From Haemophilus parainfluenzae (GTDB lineage Bacteria > Pseudomonadota > Gammaproteobacteria > Enterobacterales > Pasteurellaceae): 64,000 nt of DNA. Location: assembly GCF_900638025.1 (NCBI RefSeq), contig NZ_LR134481.1, positions 930,001 to 994,000 on the forward strand, read 5' to 3'. The notes under the pieces are model-generated. The model searched no databases, was not told the DNA's origin, and saw nothing but the letters and a program-made list of their open reading frames with translations. The position numbers were made by a program, and so were the translations under genes. The first letter of the stretch is position 1; the number at the start of each line of letters is the position of its first letter. This document shows, piece after piece, positions 51,012 through 60,119 of this stretch.

Positions 51012-51901
51012 TGGCTGAAAAATATACCCCGAATAAGCCAAAAGATGCTGGCTTAGAAGCACGTCAAAAACTTGGTTGGTGGCATGCTTATCGCTTTTTA
51101 ATTCTACGTCGAATTAGTCAATTAAGTATTATTTTAATGTTCTTAAGCGGCCCGATTTGGCAAGTTTGGATTCTAAAAGGCAATTACAGCTCAAGCATGC
51201 TTTTGGATACTGTGCCATTGACAGATCCATTGATTACCGCTGAAAGTTTAGTGACAGGTTACCTACCAGAAGTCACAACGATTATTGGTGCCTTGGTTAT
51301 TGTCATATTCTACGCCATCATTGCGAGCAAAGCCTTTTGTAGTTGGGTTTGTCCAATGAATATTGTGACTGATGCAGCAGCTTGGTTACGCAGAAAATTA
51401 GGTATTCGACAATCATTAAAAATTTCACGTCAACTTCGCTATGTGATTTTAGCCGTGATATTAGTTGGTAGTGCAATAACGGGTACACTCTTATGGGAAT
51501 GGATAAACCCTGTTGCAGCACTTGGACGCATATTCGTCTTTGGAACAGGTGCAACGCTTTGGTTGGTAGCAGTTATCTTCCTATTCGACTTACTCGTTGC
51601 TGAACATGGTTGGTGTGGTCACCTTTGCCCAATTGGCGCGATGTATGGTGTGATTGGTGCTAAAAGCCTAATTAAAATTAATGTAGTCGATCGCGATCGC
51701 TGTGACCGTTGTATGGACTGTTATAATGTTTGCCCAGAACCGCAAGTATTAAGACTTCCTTTGCACGGTGGATCAGAAGACAGTCAAATCATATTGGCAA
51801 AAGATTGTATTACTTGTGGACGTTGCATTGACGTTTGCGCAGAAAATGTATTTACATTTGGTTCTCGCTTTGAGAAACAAATAAAAATTAAAAATATTTA
51901 A
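51011..51901 (+). CDS. napH: Membrane ferredoxin-type quinol dehydrogenase NapH
   Basis: An inner-membrane partner of NapG in quinol oxidation. The 296-residue product has four hydrophobic segments (about 28-50, 80-102, 145-165, 172-195). The conserved CxxxCP motifs CSWVCPMN and CGHLCPIG face the cytoplasm. Two C-terminal 4Fe-4S motifs follow (CDRCMDCYNVCP; CITCGRCIDVC). It overlaps napG by one base and is followed by napB. Confidence 0.96.
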   Translation: MAEKYTPNKPKDAGLEARQKLGWWHAYRFLILRRISQLSIILMFLSGPIWQVWILKGNYSSSMLLDTVPLTDPLITAESLVTGYLPEVTTIIGALVIVIFYAIIASKAFCSWVCPMNIVTDAAAWLRRKLGIRQSLKISRQLRYVILAVILVGSAITGTLLWEWINPVAALGRIFVFGTGATLWLVAVIFLFDLLVAEHGWCGHLCPIGAMYGVIGAKSLIKINVVDRDRCDRCMDCYNVCPEPQVLRLPLHGGSEDSQIILAKDCITCGRCIDVCAENVFTFGSRFEKQIKIKNI

Positions 51902-51922
51902 TTATTGAATGGAGTGGATTTC

Positions 51923-52351
51923 ATGAAAAAATCATTTATTTTCATGCTGGCTTTATGTAGTGGATTGGCATTTGCCGATGCGCCGCAAGTTGCAAACAGC
52001 ATTGATAAAACAGCAGAAAGTATTGCACCAGCATTTACGAATCCTTATAAAGATGTTGGTAATATTCCTGTAACCTTCCCTCACCAACCACCACTTGTTC
52101 CACACAGCATTCGTGGTTTACAAGTGACTAAGAATGCTAACCAATGTTTAGGCTGTCACTCTCCGGATGTTGCTCCAACAACGGGTGCACCTCGCGTACC
52201 TGAAAGCCACTTTTTAACACGTGATGGACAAAAAACAGAAGGCACTTCGCCACGTCGTTATTTCTGTTTACAATGCCACGTTCAACAAACTAACGTGAAC
52301 CCAATTATCCAAAATAAATTTGAAACTATTCGTCAAATGCAAGGTAAATAA
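51923..52351 (+). CDS. napB: Diheme cytochrome c NapB
   Basis: A small electron-transfer subunit of the NapAB complex. The ATG at 51923 (MKKSFIFMLALCSGLAFADA) gives 142 aa with a Sec signal peptide; an upstream TTG is part of the SD region (GGAGTGG). Two c-type heme motifs are present: CLGCH and CLQCH. Distal histidines are available in VTFPHQPPLVPH and ESHF. It is followed by napC after 11 bases. Confidence 0.95.
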   Translation: MKKSFIFMLALCSGLAFADAPQVANSIDKTAESIAPAFTNPYKDVGNIPVTFPHQPPLVPHSIRGLQVTKNANQCLGCHSPDVAPTTGAPRVPESHFLTRDGQKTEGTSPRRYFCLQCHVQQTNVNPIIQNKFETIRQMQGK

Positions 52352-52362
52352 GGAGCTAAACC

Positions 52363-53001
52363 ATGATTAAATCAAGCATTCAGAAAGTTTGCCGTTGGTT
52401 ACGCTCTCCGGGCAAAATGGCAATCGGTGGTGTTATTTTATTAACGGTCATTGGTACTATCGTTGGAATTAACCTATTCAATGTAGGAATGGCAACAACG
52501 AACACTGAGCAATTCTGTTCAGACTGTCATACTAATGACGTTGTACCTGAGTACCAAGCGTCAATCCACTTTAGTAACCGTTCAGGTGTGAAAGCAATTT
52601 GTTCAGACTGTCACGTTCCACATGAATTTATTCCAAAAATGGTTCGTAAAATGCAGGCATCGACTGAAGTTTATGCTCACTTTACAGGTAAAGTCGATAC
52701 TAAAGAAAAATTCGAAAAACATCGTTTAGAAATGGCTGAACGCGAATGGGCGCGTATGAAAGCGAATAACTCACAAGAGTGCCGTAACTGCCATAACTTC
52801 AATGACATGGACTTTACTCAACAAAAAACTGTGGCACAACAAATGCATGCACTTGCCCAGGAACAAAACAAAACCTGTATCGATTGTCACAAAGGTATTG
52901 CACATAACCTTCCACACATGGAAAAAGTACAACAAAGCTTTATTCCAGCGGATATGTTAAAAGCAAATGAAAAACCTGCTGATAACAAAGAAGCAAAATA
53001 A
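52363..53001 (+). CDS. napC: Tetraheme quinol dehydrogenase NapC
   Basis: A NapC/NirT family membrane-anchored cytochrome that takes electrons from quinol and delivers them to NapB. The 212-residue protein has one N-terminal anchor (about 20-42). Four c-type heme motifs follow: CSDCH, CSDCH, CRNCH and CIDCH. A conserved KGIAHNLPHME segment lies near the end. It closes the nap operon and a strong terminator follows. Cytochrome c maturation genes are not in the window. Confidence 0.96.
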   Translation: MIKSSIQKVCRWLRSPGKMAIGGVILLTVIGTIVGINLFNVGMATTNTEQFCSDCHTNDVVPEYQASIHFSNRSGVKAICSDCHVPHEFIPKMVRKMQASTEVYAHFTGKVDTKEKFEKHRLEMAEREWARMKANNSQECRNCHNFNDMDFTQQKTVAQQMHALAQEQNKTCIDCHKGIAHNLPHMEKVQQSFIPADMLKANEKPADNKEAK

Positions 53002-53019
53002 TCTTATAGTAAAATAATA

Positions 53020-53047
53020 AATCGGCACTCATTTTGAGTGCCGATTT
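53020..53047. terminator. Bidirectional terminator after napC
   Basis: The stem AATCGGCACTC / GAGTGCCGATT with an ATTTT loop, followed by TTGTTTTT on the plus strand and a T-rich run on the minus. It serves napC and the convergent gsp gene. Confidence 0.92.
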
Positions 53048-53052
53048 TGTTT

Positions 53053-54942
53053 TTATTTTTTAAGGAAATCTTTATCAGATAATACCCTTAATGGTTGCAT
53101 ATCGCTATTCCCCATAATAACCAAACTCGGGTCTGAGCGTAAACAGCTACCACCATAATGCCCACCTACAGTAAAAGTACAGACCTGAACATATTGGTCT
53201 TCCACTTTTGGTAAACACCAAAGCTGTTGATAAATACTCTCCTGCTTACCAAAACGACCATCTTTACTATCAAGCACTGATTTACGCTCACCAATCAATT
53301 TCACATTATCACCTCGGCGACCAGCAATGGGTTTTTGTGCGTAACCATTTTTAATCAGCTCAGGTGTCAATTCAAATCCCGCTTCGAGTAGATAACGATG
53401 GTTTGGGAATAATGACCACAACACTGGTAAAATCGCTTTATTACTTGGAATCGCTGTCCAAAGTGGTTCATAAACTAGAACTTCTGGACGAAGTAACACA
53501 TCGATCAACCGCACTTTATCTTCCGGATAGCCTGTACGAATTGGTGGTGCCACTTCCATGCCTGTTGCATCTTCACGAAGTTGCTCTAACATAGTTTCCC
53601 AGGCCCACGTTTTCCATACTGTTTTTACTTGGTTATCTTCATCATCAATCAAACGACCTCGACTATCCCAATGTAACCCCTCGGTCCCATGAATAATTTT
53701 GGCTTTAAATCCTGCTTGAACCAGTGCATTGCGCATAAATAATGCGTGATAATCTTCCTCATCATCGTGATCTTGCATAATATGAACAAGTGGCGTGGCT
53801 TCACTATGTTTCCAACAATCCGCTAATGCATTACGTAAGCCATCGGCAGGATTATCGCCTATATTCAATCCACCCTGAATTGCCCATCGATTCATAAACT
53901 CGCCGGCCTCCGCATGGCAAGAGGCTGAATCTGCATTGTATTCATACACTTTCAATCCACGACTATCCATGCAGAAATCTAAACGTCCCGTAATGGTTTG
54001 ATAACGGCGATTTTGCCAAGACAACCGTAAGCGAGGCCAAAGCAATTTAGGAATATTAAAATATTGTAATAACTTATCGTCTTTTAAGACTTTATCTGTG
54101 GCATGCAAATACATTAAATGCAATTCATTGGTTGCACGAATCAACTCATGCTGCGCTGTTTCAGATATCGTAAAATAGCGATATTGATCCGAATGGCTGA
54201 CTTTATGCCCGTCCATTGCTTTCACATATGCCGCTTCAAATTCATTTTGTTCATTCAGCCATTTATGCTCAAACTGACCATTGTTTTCTATATGTTCAGC
54301 ATGAATCTCAAGTTTCTCTTTTTCTGGTGTTGGCCGCGACAGACTGTATTCAGTATTTTCTGTTTGGATCATCCATCCTAAAATTTCTGTATCATCAAAG
54401 GTATCATGCAGAAAATAACCACTTTCGGAAACCGTCATCGGTAATTCACGAGTCCATTGCTGCCCACTTGGTAAGCGAGAGTGAATCACGTTTTGCTCGG
54501 CAATGCGAATTTTATCTTCTAATACCTCGGTAATGATCGCCACATGCCCCGTATGTTGAAATTCACCGCCCTCCTGCCAAATTAACAATGCACCTGCTTC
54601 AGGCTTACGTTTACAACCATTTGCAAAGGCTTGTAAAGGTAATAAGGCATCATTCACCACTTGACGTAAAAATCGTAAAGAAAAGATCTCGTAAGCCATT
54701 CCTACATCTGTAAACACCATGCCATGATTGAGATATAAATAACGACGCGCAAATTCCACGCACTGCCATTTGTAGCCCATGTACTCTCTTCCCAAATAAC
54801 TGCGAAAGGCGGCATCATCGGGATACTCTTTCTCATCTGCTGTATGATAATCGGATGAATAAATCGCAATGCCACCCGGTGCATAGCCTAATAAGCTCCC
54901 GAAAGGATCGTGTGTACTGATATTTGCTGAACGTTCAGGCAT
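53053..54942 (-). CDS. gss: Bifunctional glutathionylspermidine amidase/synthetase
   Basis: Joins glutathione and spermidine with ATP, and hydrolyses the product. The 629-residue chain has an N-terminal CHAP-type amidase (about 15-205) with catalytic Cys61 in YKWQCVEF and His in QHTGHVAI. A C-terminal ATP-grasp synthetase follows (from about 210; RLDFCMDSRGLKVYEYNAD; ends FTVGGHYGGSCL). It aligns along its full length with E. coli Gsp (619 aa). It stands alone, convergent to nap. Its presence suggests polyamine-thiol chemistry, possibly for redox stress; that role is inference from E. coli. Confidence 0.93.
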   Translation of the reverse strand: MPERSANISTHDPFGSLLGYAPGGIAIYSSDYHTADEKEYPDDAAFRSYLGREYMGYKWQCVEFARRYLYLNHGMVFTDVGMAYEIFSLRFLRQVVNDALLPLQAFANGCKRKPEAGALLIWQEGGEFQHTGHVAIITEVLEDKIRIAEQNVIHSRLPSGQQWTRELPMTVSESGYFLHDTFDDTEILGWMIQTENTEYSLSRPTPEKEKLEIHAEHIENNGQFEHKWLNEQNEFEAAYVKAMDGHKVSHSDQYRYFTISETAQHELIRATNELHLMYLHATDKVLKDDKLLQYFNIPKLLWPRLRLSWQNRRYQTITGRLDFCMDSRGLKVYEYNADSASCHAEAGEFMNRWAIQGGLNIGDNPADGLRNALADCWKHSEATPLVHIMQDHDDEEDYHALFMRNALVQAGFKAKIIHGTEGLHWDSRGRLIDDEDNQVKTVWKTWAWETMLEQLREDATGMEVAPPIRTGYPEDKVRLIDVLLRPEVLVYEPLWTAIPSNKAILPVLWSLFPNHRYLLEAGFELTPELIKNGYAQKPIAGRRGDNVKLIGERKSVLDSKDGRFGKQESIYQQLWCLPKVEDQYVQVCTFTVGGHYGGSCLRSDPSLVIMGNSDMQPLRVLSDKDFLKK

Positions 54943-55055
54943 AAAAACTCCCTGTTAAATAACAATTGGAGATAGTATAGATCTTTTGTCTGATTCCCCC
55001 AAAAGGCTTTTAAACAAAATATCAAAATTTGAATCTCATATAATTTTAAAAAAGA

Positions 55056-55082
55056 AAAAGGGCTGACAGATGTCAGCCCTCA
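55056..55082 (-). terminator. Terminator of the YfiF-like gene
   Basis: The stem AGGGCTGACA / TGTCAGCCCT is followed on the minus strand by TTTTTCTTTTTT. Confidence 0.9.
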
Positions 55083-55112
55083 AAACAAACCTAAAAATAA
55101 CCGCATTTAAGG

Positions 55113-56186
55113 TTATTTCACATACCAATGTGCTAATAAAATCCCTGTATTTACTGCAATATTTAATCCTGCTTTTAATGGATTACTTAAAGAAAGACGC
55201 ACATTTACATCTTGTTTCTCACGAATATCATCCGTACTACCTTCACTCAATACCAACGCGACTTTCTCTGCAAATTTGAGTTGTTCCAACGCAACACCTT
55301 GTTTATTGGTTGATACATGAATAATCTGATAACCAGCTTTGCGTAAAGCCGCTAAAGCGATTTCCGTACTTTCTGTTTCTAAAATACGAATATGCTCCAT
55401 TCCGCCTTCCGCTACACGCATAGCAGCGGGCGCATAAAGCTGTTCAACTTGATTTGTCACCACATTTTTAATGCCGTAGAAGGCGCAAGTACGCACAACG
55501 CCACCTAGGTTTTGCGCATTATTGATTTGATCAAGCACCACTAAACAGTCTTCTTGACGCGGTACATCTAAATAACCTTGCAAAGAAAAAGCACGTTGCT
55601 TTTTCACTAACATACAAATGCCGCCATGATGCTCCGTACCGCTTACTAAGCTTAGCTCATCGCTATCCACCACGTGATACACTTTTTTATTTGCAGCTAA
55701 ATAACTGAAAATCTCGCCAATTCGATGTGCCATTTGCACCGTTGCCCATACACGAACGATGCTCTCCGGACGCTCAGCAAACAATTCTAAGCACGCATTT
55801 TCACCATACACTTTCATTTCTTCAGCACGGTTCTTTTTAATTTTCTCCGGTGCTCGTGGTGATAATGCACCCGTTTTCTTTTCTTTCGGTTTATAACTCA
55901 CACCCGTACTTTTTACTGTTACTTTTACCAAGCCACTTTCGCCATTGGCTTTATTTAATGAAAGTTCCGCAATTTTCGGTTCTCTCACTTCTTGCTGCTG
56001 AAAACCTCGAGAAGATTTACGAACATCCCATTTTTTATCAAAGTGCGGTCGATTTTCCCCACGTTTTTCATTATTACGACGATCATCAAAGCGACGTTCT
56101 TTGTCATTAAATGCTCGTTCTGGTCTACGCTCTTGAAAAGATTTAGTGGAATTGGTTTGGAATGATGGTTTGCGTGAATTGCTCAT
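55113..56186 (-). CDS. yfiF: SpoU/TrmH-family RNA 2'-O-methyltransferase, YfiF-like
   Basis: A predicted SPOUT-fold RNA ribose methyltransferase. The first 120 residues are low-complexity and very basic (Arg/Asn/Lys/Phe), probably an RNA-binding tail. An L30e-like substrate domain follows (about 125-200), then the SPOUT domain with motif NNAQNLGGVVRTCAFYG and the C-terminal motif SLSNPLKAGLNIAVNTGILL. Motif 2 reads VALVLSEGSTDD, a departure from the usual GxEG, so activity or specificity may differ. The target RNA is unknown. An uptake sequence lies in the basic tail (56041). Confidence 0.85.
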   Translation of the reverse strand: MSNSRKPSFQTNSTKSFQERRPERAFNDKERRFDDRRNNEKRGENRPHFDKKWDVRKSSRGFQQQEVREPKIAELSLNKANGESGLVKVTVKSTGVSYKPKEKKTGALSPRAPEKIKKNRAEEMKVYGENACLELFAERPESIVRVWATVQMAHRIGEIFSYLAANKKVYHVVDSDELSLVSGTEHHGGICMLVKKQRAFSLQGYLDVPRQEDCLVVLDQINNAQNLGGVVRTCAFYGIKNVVTNQVEQLYAPAAMRVAEGGMEHIRILETESTEIALAALRKAGYQIIHVSTNKQGVALEQLKFAEKVALVLSEGSTDDIREKQDVNVRLSLSNPLKAGLNIAVNTGILLAHWYVK

Positions 56187-56335
56187 AATTTGCTTCTCGA
56201 AGAAAAAATTGGGTAATAATTCGCCAAAAAATGCGAAAATTTGTGAGCATTATAACGAAAAAAAACCTTTTTTCTATCAATCTATAAAGGAAATATTGTA
56301 AACTAGAAAACTAATTTTTAGTGTAGAGATAGATT

Positions 56336-57703
56336 ATGTTAATCAATAAAGCTAAACGAGCAGAACAAAATTTAAAAAATTTACCTTTTCTTCCTTTACA
56401 GGCAGAACAGGTTGAGTTTCTGTTTAGTCCGCTTGAATTCAAAGCACAAATTATAGAATTAATTCGCCAAGCTAAAAAACGTATTTACGTGACCGCGCTT
56501 TATTGGCAAAAAGATGAAGCGGGACAAGAAATTCTCAATGAAATTTATCGCGTAAAACAAGACCATCCAGAATTGGATGTGAAAATTTTAGTGGATTGGC
56601 ATCGCGGACAACGCAATTTACTCGGTGCAGAAAAATCTGCCACTAACGCTGATTGGTATTGTGAACAACGCCAAACATATCAACTTCCCGATGAACCTAA
56701 TATGTTCTTCGGTGTGCCCATTAATACCCGCGAAGTCTTCGGTGTGTTACATATTAAAGGCTTTGTGTTTGACGATACCGTTCTTTATAGCGGTGCAAGT
56801 ATCAATAACGTGTATTTACAACAACAAGATAAATACCGCTACGACCGTTATCAAAAAATCCATAATGCTGCACTAGCAGACTCTATGGTTAATTTCATCA
56901 ATGATTATTTATTGGATTTTAGTGCCGTACATCCATTAGATGTGGCTAACCGCCCTCGTACAAAAGAAATCCGCAGTGCAATAAAAGCTTATCGTAAAAA
57001 CTTATCTGCCCATGCTGAATATCAGTTGGAAAGTGCGGTTGGTTTTTCAGATGTTTTAACCATTTCACCACTTTTTGGTTTAGGTGCATCAGGCAATGAA
57101 TTAAACCAAGTTATCGAAGATTTATTCTTACAAGTGCAGGAAAAATTGGTGATTTGCACCCCTTATTTCAACTTCCCGCGCACGCTAAGAAGTAAAATTG
57201 CCTATTTGTTAGAACAAGGAAAACGTGTCGAAATTATCGTGGGAGACAAAGTTGCGAACGATTTCTATATTCCACCTGAGGAACCTTTTAAAGTGGCAGG
57301 TGCATTACCCTATTTATATGAAAACAACCTTCGTCGTTTCTGCGAGAAATTTGATGCTTACATTAAAAATGGCCACTTAACAGTGCGTTTATGGAAAGAC
57401 TGCGATAACACTTATCACCTCAAAGGTGTTTGGGTGGACAATCAGTATATTCTTTTAACGGGGAACAACCTGAATCCTCGTGCATGGCGTTTAGATGCGG
57501 AAAATGGATTATTAATCCACGATCCAAAACAAGAACTTCTGTCACAAGCGGAAAAAGAATTATCGCACATCCGCCAACATACCAAAGTATTGCAAGATTA
57601 TTCTGAACTAGAAGAATTGACGCAATATCCTGAACCAGTGCAAAAACTGTTGAAGAAGTTTGCTCGGATTCAGGCAGACAAATTGGTCAAAATGATTTTA
57701 TAA
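56336..57703 (+). CDS. pssA: CDP-diacylglycerol-serine O-phosphatidyltransferase
   Basis: Makes phosphatidylserine from CDP-diacylglycerol and serine; the Gram-negative type belongs to the phospholipase D superfamily. The 455-residue product has two HKD motifs: HIKGFVFDD (His139, Lys141, Asp146) and HLKGVWVDN (His361, Lys363, Asp368). Length is close to E. coli PssA (451 aa). No membrane segments are seen, consistent with a peripheral enzyme. The psd gene follows on the same strand after a hairpin, so both steps to phosphatidylethanolamine are adjacent. Confidence 0.96.
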   Translation: MLINKAKRAEQNLKNLPFLPLQAEQVEFLFSPLEFKAQIIELIRQAKKRIYVTALYWQKDEAGQEILNEIYRVKQDHPELDVKILVDWHRGQRNLLGAEKSATNADWYCEQRQTYQLPDEPNMFFGVPINTREVFGVLHIKGFVFDDTVLYSGASINNVYLQQQDKYRYDRYQKIHNAALADSMVNFINDYLLDFSAVHPLDVANRPRTKEIRSAIKAYRKNLSAHAEYQLESAVGFSDVLTISPLFGLGASGNELNQVIEDLFLQVQEKLVICTPYFNFPRTLRSKIAYLLEQGKRVEIIVGDKVANDFYIPPEEPFKVAGALPYLYENNLRRFCEKFDAYIKNGHLTVRLWKDCDNTYHLKGVWVDNQYILLTGNNLNPRAWRLDAENGLLIHDPKQELLSQAEKELSHIRQHTKVLQDYSELEELTQYPEPVQKLLKKFARIQADKLVKMIL

Positions 57704-57709
57704 ATACAA

Positions 57710-57735
57710 AAAGAAGCCGACAAATGTTGGCTTCT
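57710..57735 (+). terminator. Terminator after pssA
   Basis: The stem AAGAAGCCGACA / TGTTGGCTTCTT (one G-T-type mismatch) is followed by a weak T-run (GCTTGTATCTTG), 6 bases past the pssA stop. Confidence 0.75.
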
Positions 57736-57828
57736 TGCTTGTATCTTGCGCAAAAATATCAACTAACATTGCGCAAGTGAAATAAGTTGTTATAATCGCC
57801 CAACTTTTTAATCTTATCGGAGAAATCA

Positions 57829-58698
57829 ATGAACCCAATTTCTTATTGGCAACGCCTAAAAGTTGCATTTCAATATGTGATGCCACAAATCTATATGACA
57901 CAAGCAGCAGGTTGGTTAGCTAAACAAAAATGGGGCGCAGTGACACATTTTGTGATTAAAGCGTTTGCAAAAAAATACAACATTGATATGAGCATTGCTG
58001 AAAAAGAAAAATTCAGTGATTACGCCAGTTTTAATGAATTTTTTATCCGTCCATTAAAAGAAAATGCACGACCAATTAACCAAAATCCAACCGCACTTTG
58101 TTGCCCTGCGGATGGCCGTGTAAGTGAATGTGGACACATTGAAGATGATCGTCTATTACAAGCAAAAGGTCATTTCTTCAGCTTAAATGATTTATTAGCG
58201 GAAGATAAAGATTTAACCGAGACCTTTAAAAATGGGGAATTCATCACCACTTATTTATCACCACGTGATTATCACCGTGTGCATATGCCATGTGATGGTA
58301 CACTTCGCAAAATGATTTACGTACCGGGTGATTTATTCTCCGTCAATCCGTTTTTAGCGAAACATGTGCCGAACCTCTTTGCGCGTAATGAGCGTGTGAT
58401 TTGTGTTTTTGATACTGAATTCGGTACCATGGTACAAATCTTAGTGGGAGCAACAATCACTGCGAGTATCGGTACTGTTTGGGCTGGCGTTATTAATCCG
58501 CCACGTCATAACGAAGTGAAAGTGTGGACTTATGAAGGTGATAGTGCGGTTAAATTAAGCAAGGGTCAAGAAATGGGTTGGTTCCAACTTGGTTCTACCG
58601 TAATTAATTTATTCCAAGCCGGTCAAGTGCAAATTGCCGATCATTTAAGTGTTGATGAACCTGTGCGCATGGGTGAAATCTTGGCATTGAAAAAATAG
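57829..58698 (+). CDS. psd: Phosphatidylserine decarboxylase proenzyme
   Basis: Decarboxylates phosphatidylserine to phosphatidylethanolamine at the inner membrane. The 289-residue precursor contains the self-cleavage motif LGST, with Ser256 becoming the pyruvoyl group of the alpha chain. The catalytic segment [13 protein letters not shown] also matches. Length is as expected for the short bacterial form. SD CGGAG lies before the ATG. fklB follows after 22 bases and may be co-transcribed. Confidence 0.97.
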   Translation: MNPISYWQRLKVAFQYVMPQIYMTQAAGWLAKQKWGAVTHFVIKAFAKKYNIDMSIAEKEKFSDYASFNEFFIRPLKENARPINQNPTALCCPADGRVSECGHIEDDRLLQAKGHFFSLNDLLAEDKDLTETFKNGEFITTYLSPRDYHRVHMPCDGTLRKMIYVPGDLFSVNPFLAKHVPNLFARNERVICVFDTEFGTMVQILVGATITASIGTVWAGVINPPRHNEVKVWTYEGDSAVKLSKGQEMGWFQLGSTVINLFQAGQVQIADHLSVDEPVRMGEILALKK

Positions 58699-58720
58699 TT
58701 TTATAACAAAGGGAAAAACA

Positions 58721-59353
58721 ATGACAGCTCAAATTTTTGAACAAGTAAAATTAGAAAGTATTTCTGAAAAAGGCAGCTATGGTATCGGTTTACAAATCGG
58801 TCAGCAATTAGCTGATAGCCAAATGGATATTTCTGTTGAAGCGGTAGCAAAAGGCATTTTCGATGCGTTGAACCGTAATCAACCTGCATTAGAAATTAAT
58901 GATTTAATGCATTCTGTTCAAGCACTTCAACAACAAGCGGCTGAAGCACAACAAGCGCAATTTAAAGCGATTGAAGAAGAAGGTAAAAAATTCTTAGAAG
59001 AAAACGCGAAAAAAGCAGGCGTAAACGTCACTGACAGCGGTTTACAATACGAAATTTTAACCGAAGGTAACGGTAACAAACCATCTGCAACTGATAAAGT
59101 ACGTGTTCACTACACAGGTACATTACCAGATGGTACCGTATTCGACAGTTCTGTTGCTCGTGGAACACCGGCTGAATTCCCAGTAAATGGCGTAATTCGT
59201 GGTTGGGTTGAAGCATTACAAATGATGCCTGTTGGTTCTAAATGGAAACTCACTATTCCACACGAACTAGCTTACGGTGAACGTGGTGCGGGCGCATCTA
59301 TCCCACCATTCTCAACCTTAGTGTTTGAAGTCGAATTACTCGATATCCTTTAA
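58721..59353 (+). CDS. fklB: FKBP-type peptidyl-prolyl isomerase FklB
   Basis: A proline isomerase. The 210-residue protein has an N-terminal helical dimerisation domain (about 1-95; [17 protein letters not shown]) and a C-terminal FKBP domain ([60 protein letters not shown]). No signal peptide is visible, so it is likely the cytoplasmic FklB type rather than periplasmic FkpA. It follows psd closely and ends at a USS-pair terminator. Confidence 0.94.
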   Translation: MTAQIFEQVKLESISEKGSYGIGLQIGQQLADSQMDISVEAVAKGIFDALNRNQPALEINDLMHSVQALQQQAAEAQQAQFKAIEEEGKKFLEENAKKAGVNVTDSGLQYEILTEGNGNKPSATDKVRVHYTGTLPDGTVFDSSVARGTPAEFPVNGVIRGWVEALQMMPVGSKWKLTIPHELAYGERGAGASIPPFSTLVFEVELLDIL

Positions 59354-59357
59354 AAAG

Positions 59358-59397
59358 AAAAAAAGTGCGGTTGAAATGATTTAACCGCACTTTTTTT
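59358..59397 (+). terminator. USS-pair terminator after fklB
   Basis: AAAAGTGCGGTT and AACCGCACTTTT form a 12-bp stem with an 8-base loop, followed by TTTATTTTT. It is a textbook Haemophilus inverted uptake-sequence terminator. Confidence 0.93.
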
Positions 59398-59431
59398 ATT
59401 TTTAGCTTGCTAAAAAAGTAAAAACTCATAA

Positions 59432-59460
59432 AATGAACGTTCATTCATTTTTGAATGTTT
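59432..59460. promoter_or_regulatory. Probable TetR-type operator and promoter of the pump operon
   Basis: A perfect 14-base palindrome AATGAACGTTCATT is followed by a second inverted pair (CATT / GAATG) overlapping it. It lies 66-79 bases before the TetR gene. Its size and position suit autoregulation by that repressor, but the specific pairing is inferred. Confidence 0.6.
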
Positions 59461-59510
59461 GTCTTAAATGACCTTTCTCATATATAACCCTAAGAATTTT
59501 ATTTTTTATT

Positions 59511-60092
59511 ATGCGACAAGCAGAAGAATTTAAGCCAAAGATAGATGTCAGTGAGCAGATCTTTGATGCAACAGATCGTCTAATGGCAAAAGAAGGATTG
59601 CATCATCTTTCTATGCATAAGTTAGCCAAGGAGGCTGGTATTGCCGCTGGTACAATTTACCTTTATTTTAAGAGTAAAGATGAGTTATTAGCTCGATTTG
59701 CTCGTCGAGTGTTCAATAAGTTTGTAGTGGCGATTGAAGAAGGCTTTGATGAAAACCAATATTTTTTCGAGCAATATAGAAAAATGTGGTGGAATATTTG
59801 GCATTTTCTTCAAGAAAATCCAACGATTCTGTTAAACATGAACCAATACCGATCTTTGCCGGAGTTTATTGAAACCTGCAAAGAAATGGAGTATTCGTGT
59901 TGGGATCAGTTTTGTCTCAAGGGACAAGCAGCAAATGTGTTGGCTGATTTAGATCCTCATATGTTATTTTTGTTGAGCCTTAAAACTGCAATAGTTTTAG
60001 CCTCAGATATCAAATTCCTCGGTACGGCAGTGACCGATGAGATGTTAGAATCTGTCATTGAACGCTCTTGGCGTGCAATTCAGAAGTCGTAA
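59511..60092 (+). CDS. TetR/AcrR-family transcriptional regulator
   Basis: A likely repressor of the adjacent efflux operon. The 193-residue protein has an N-terminal helix-turn-helix (HLSMHKLAKEAGIAAGTIYLYF, about 36-58; then KSKDELLARFA) and a helical ligand-binding C-terminal domain. It is the first gene of a regulator-adaptor-pump unit in which spacing to the adaptor is 27 bases, so regulator and pump share a promoter. It corresponds in position to the AcrR-like regulator of H. influenzae. The inducer is unknown. Confidence 0.9.
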   Translation: MRQAEEFKPKIDVSEQIFDATDRLMAKEGLHHLSMHKLAKEAGIAAGTIYLYFKSKDELLARFARRVFNKFVVAIEEGFDENQYFFEQYRKMWWNIWHFLQENPTILLNMNQYRSLPEFIETCKEMEYSCWDQFCLKGQAANVLADLDPHMLFLLSLKTAIVLASDIKFLGTAVTDEMLESVIERSWRAIQKS

Positions 60093-60119
60093 TTTTATTG
60101 TCTTAATGGAGTTTTCCAA

